A DNA stretch of 12,884 nucleotides from J089 sp964535735. Lineage in GTDB: Bacteria; Fidelibacterota; Marinisomatia; Marinisomatales; J089. Positions within the stretch are counted from its first letter, which is position 1, and the number at the start of each line of letters is the position of its first letter. Where the stretch lies: contig CAZHTM010000054.1 in assembly GCA_964535735.1 (NCBI GenBank), forward strand, positions 1 through 12,884, written 5' to 3'. The notes below the pieces were generated by a model. That model had not been told where the DNA came from and did not search any database. It saw only the letters and a program-made list of their open reading frames with translations. This document shows positions 12,836-12,884 of this stretch, one piece after another. The translations under genes and the position numbers were made by a program.

Positions 12836-12884
12836 ATGAATAAAAAATGGACCGTATTTCTACACGGGTTCCTACTTTGGTTGA
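12836..12884 (+). CDS. Start of a further gene, probably membrane or exported protein (partial)
   Basis: GGGAGG 5 bases upstream of an ATG at 12836 gives a strong ribosome-binding site. Sixteen codons are visible (MNKKWTVFLHGFLLWL), with a basic start and a hydrophobic run, as in a signal peptide or first membrane helix. It starts 37 bases after the zinc exporter stop, so it may be co-transcribed with it. The family cannot be told from this fragment. Confidence 0.7.
   Translation, partial: MNKKWTVFLHGFLLWL

Overview
The window looks like part of a metagenome-assembled contig from the Fibrobacterota-Chlorobiota-Bacteroidota (FCB) side of the bacterial tree, most likely a Marinimicrobia-, Calditrichota- or Ignavibacteria-like organism. 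The evidence is a type IX secretion C-terminal sorting domain with the YPNPFNP signature (gene at 6537), a second, decayed sorting domain at 10035, several lipoproteins of the SRCP...CIWEGN and GKWNW types, and outer-membrane-like proteins. Rubrerythrin points to an anaerobic or microaerobic life. The placement is an inference from protein style, not from a marker gene. Every gene I can support is on the + strand. A block of exactly 100 Ns (1618-1717) is an assembly gap.

Left half (1-6540). Mostly unrelated, mostly hypothetical genes sit here: a barrel-like exported protein, a lipoprotein cut by the gap, a multi-spanning membrane protein, a single-span membrane protein, a Nudix hydrolase, a three-gene group (PAS-adenylate cyclase, SET-domain protein, lipoprotein) and a T9SS cargo protein. 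Nearly every space between these units holds a copy of one diverged, modular intergenic repeat, with seven recognisable copies, complete or shortened. Its modules in order are a small hairpin around TGAAGAATC, a C-rich box CCTGACTGAYCC, a CCTGAATGCC...CAGG...GGCAT...CAGGTG hairpin followed by T-rich sequence, and an end box close to GGTGAAYTCATCC just before the next gene. Genes here lack a clear Shine-Dalgarno sequence and are AT-rich. The layout is cassette-like, but the repeats do not behave as canonical integron attC sites. This is the most interesting part of the window.

Right half (7239-12884). The repeat fades out, several genes have good Shine-Dalgarno sequences, and GC content is higher towards the end. 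Genes: rubrerythrin (oxidative stress), a LigB/DOPA-dioxygenase-family enzyme, an exported lipoprotein, a MmcQ/YjbR-family protein, an exported outer-membrane-like protein, a zinc-type cation diffusion facilitator, and the first 16 codons of a further membrane protein. Between 8.9 and 10.5 kb lie three broken genes: the C-terminal end of a nucleotide-sugar epimerase, an orphan T9SS sorting domain and a frameshifted glycine-zipper protein. The tract therefore appears to be decaying or rearranged.

The only clear operon is cyclase-SET-lipoprotein (4273-6294). Most other genes look singly transcribed. A 23-base near-perfect inverted repeat just upstream of the zinc exporter is a candidate metal-responsive operator.
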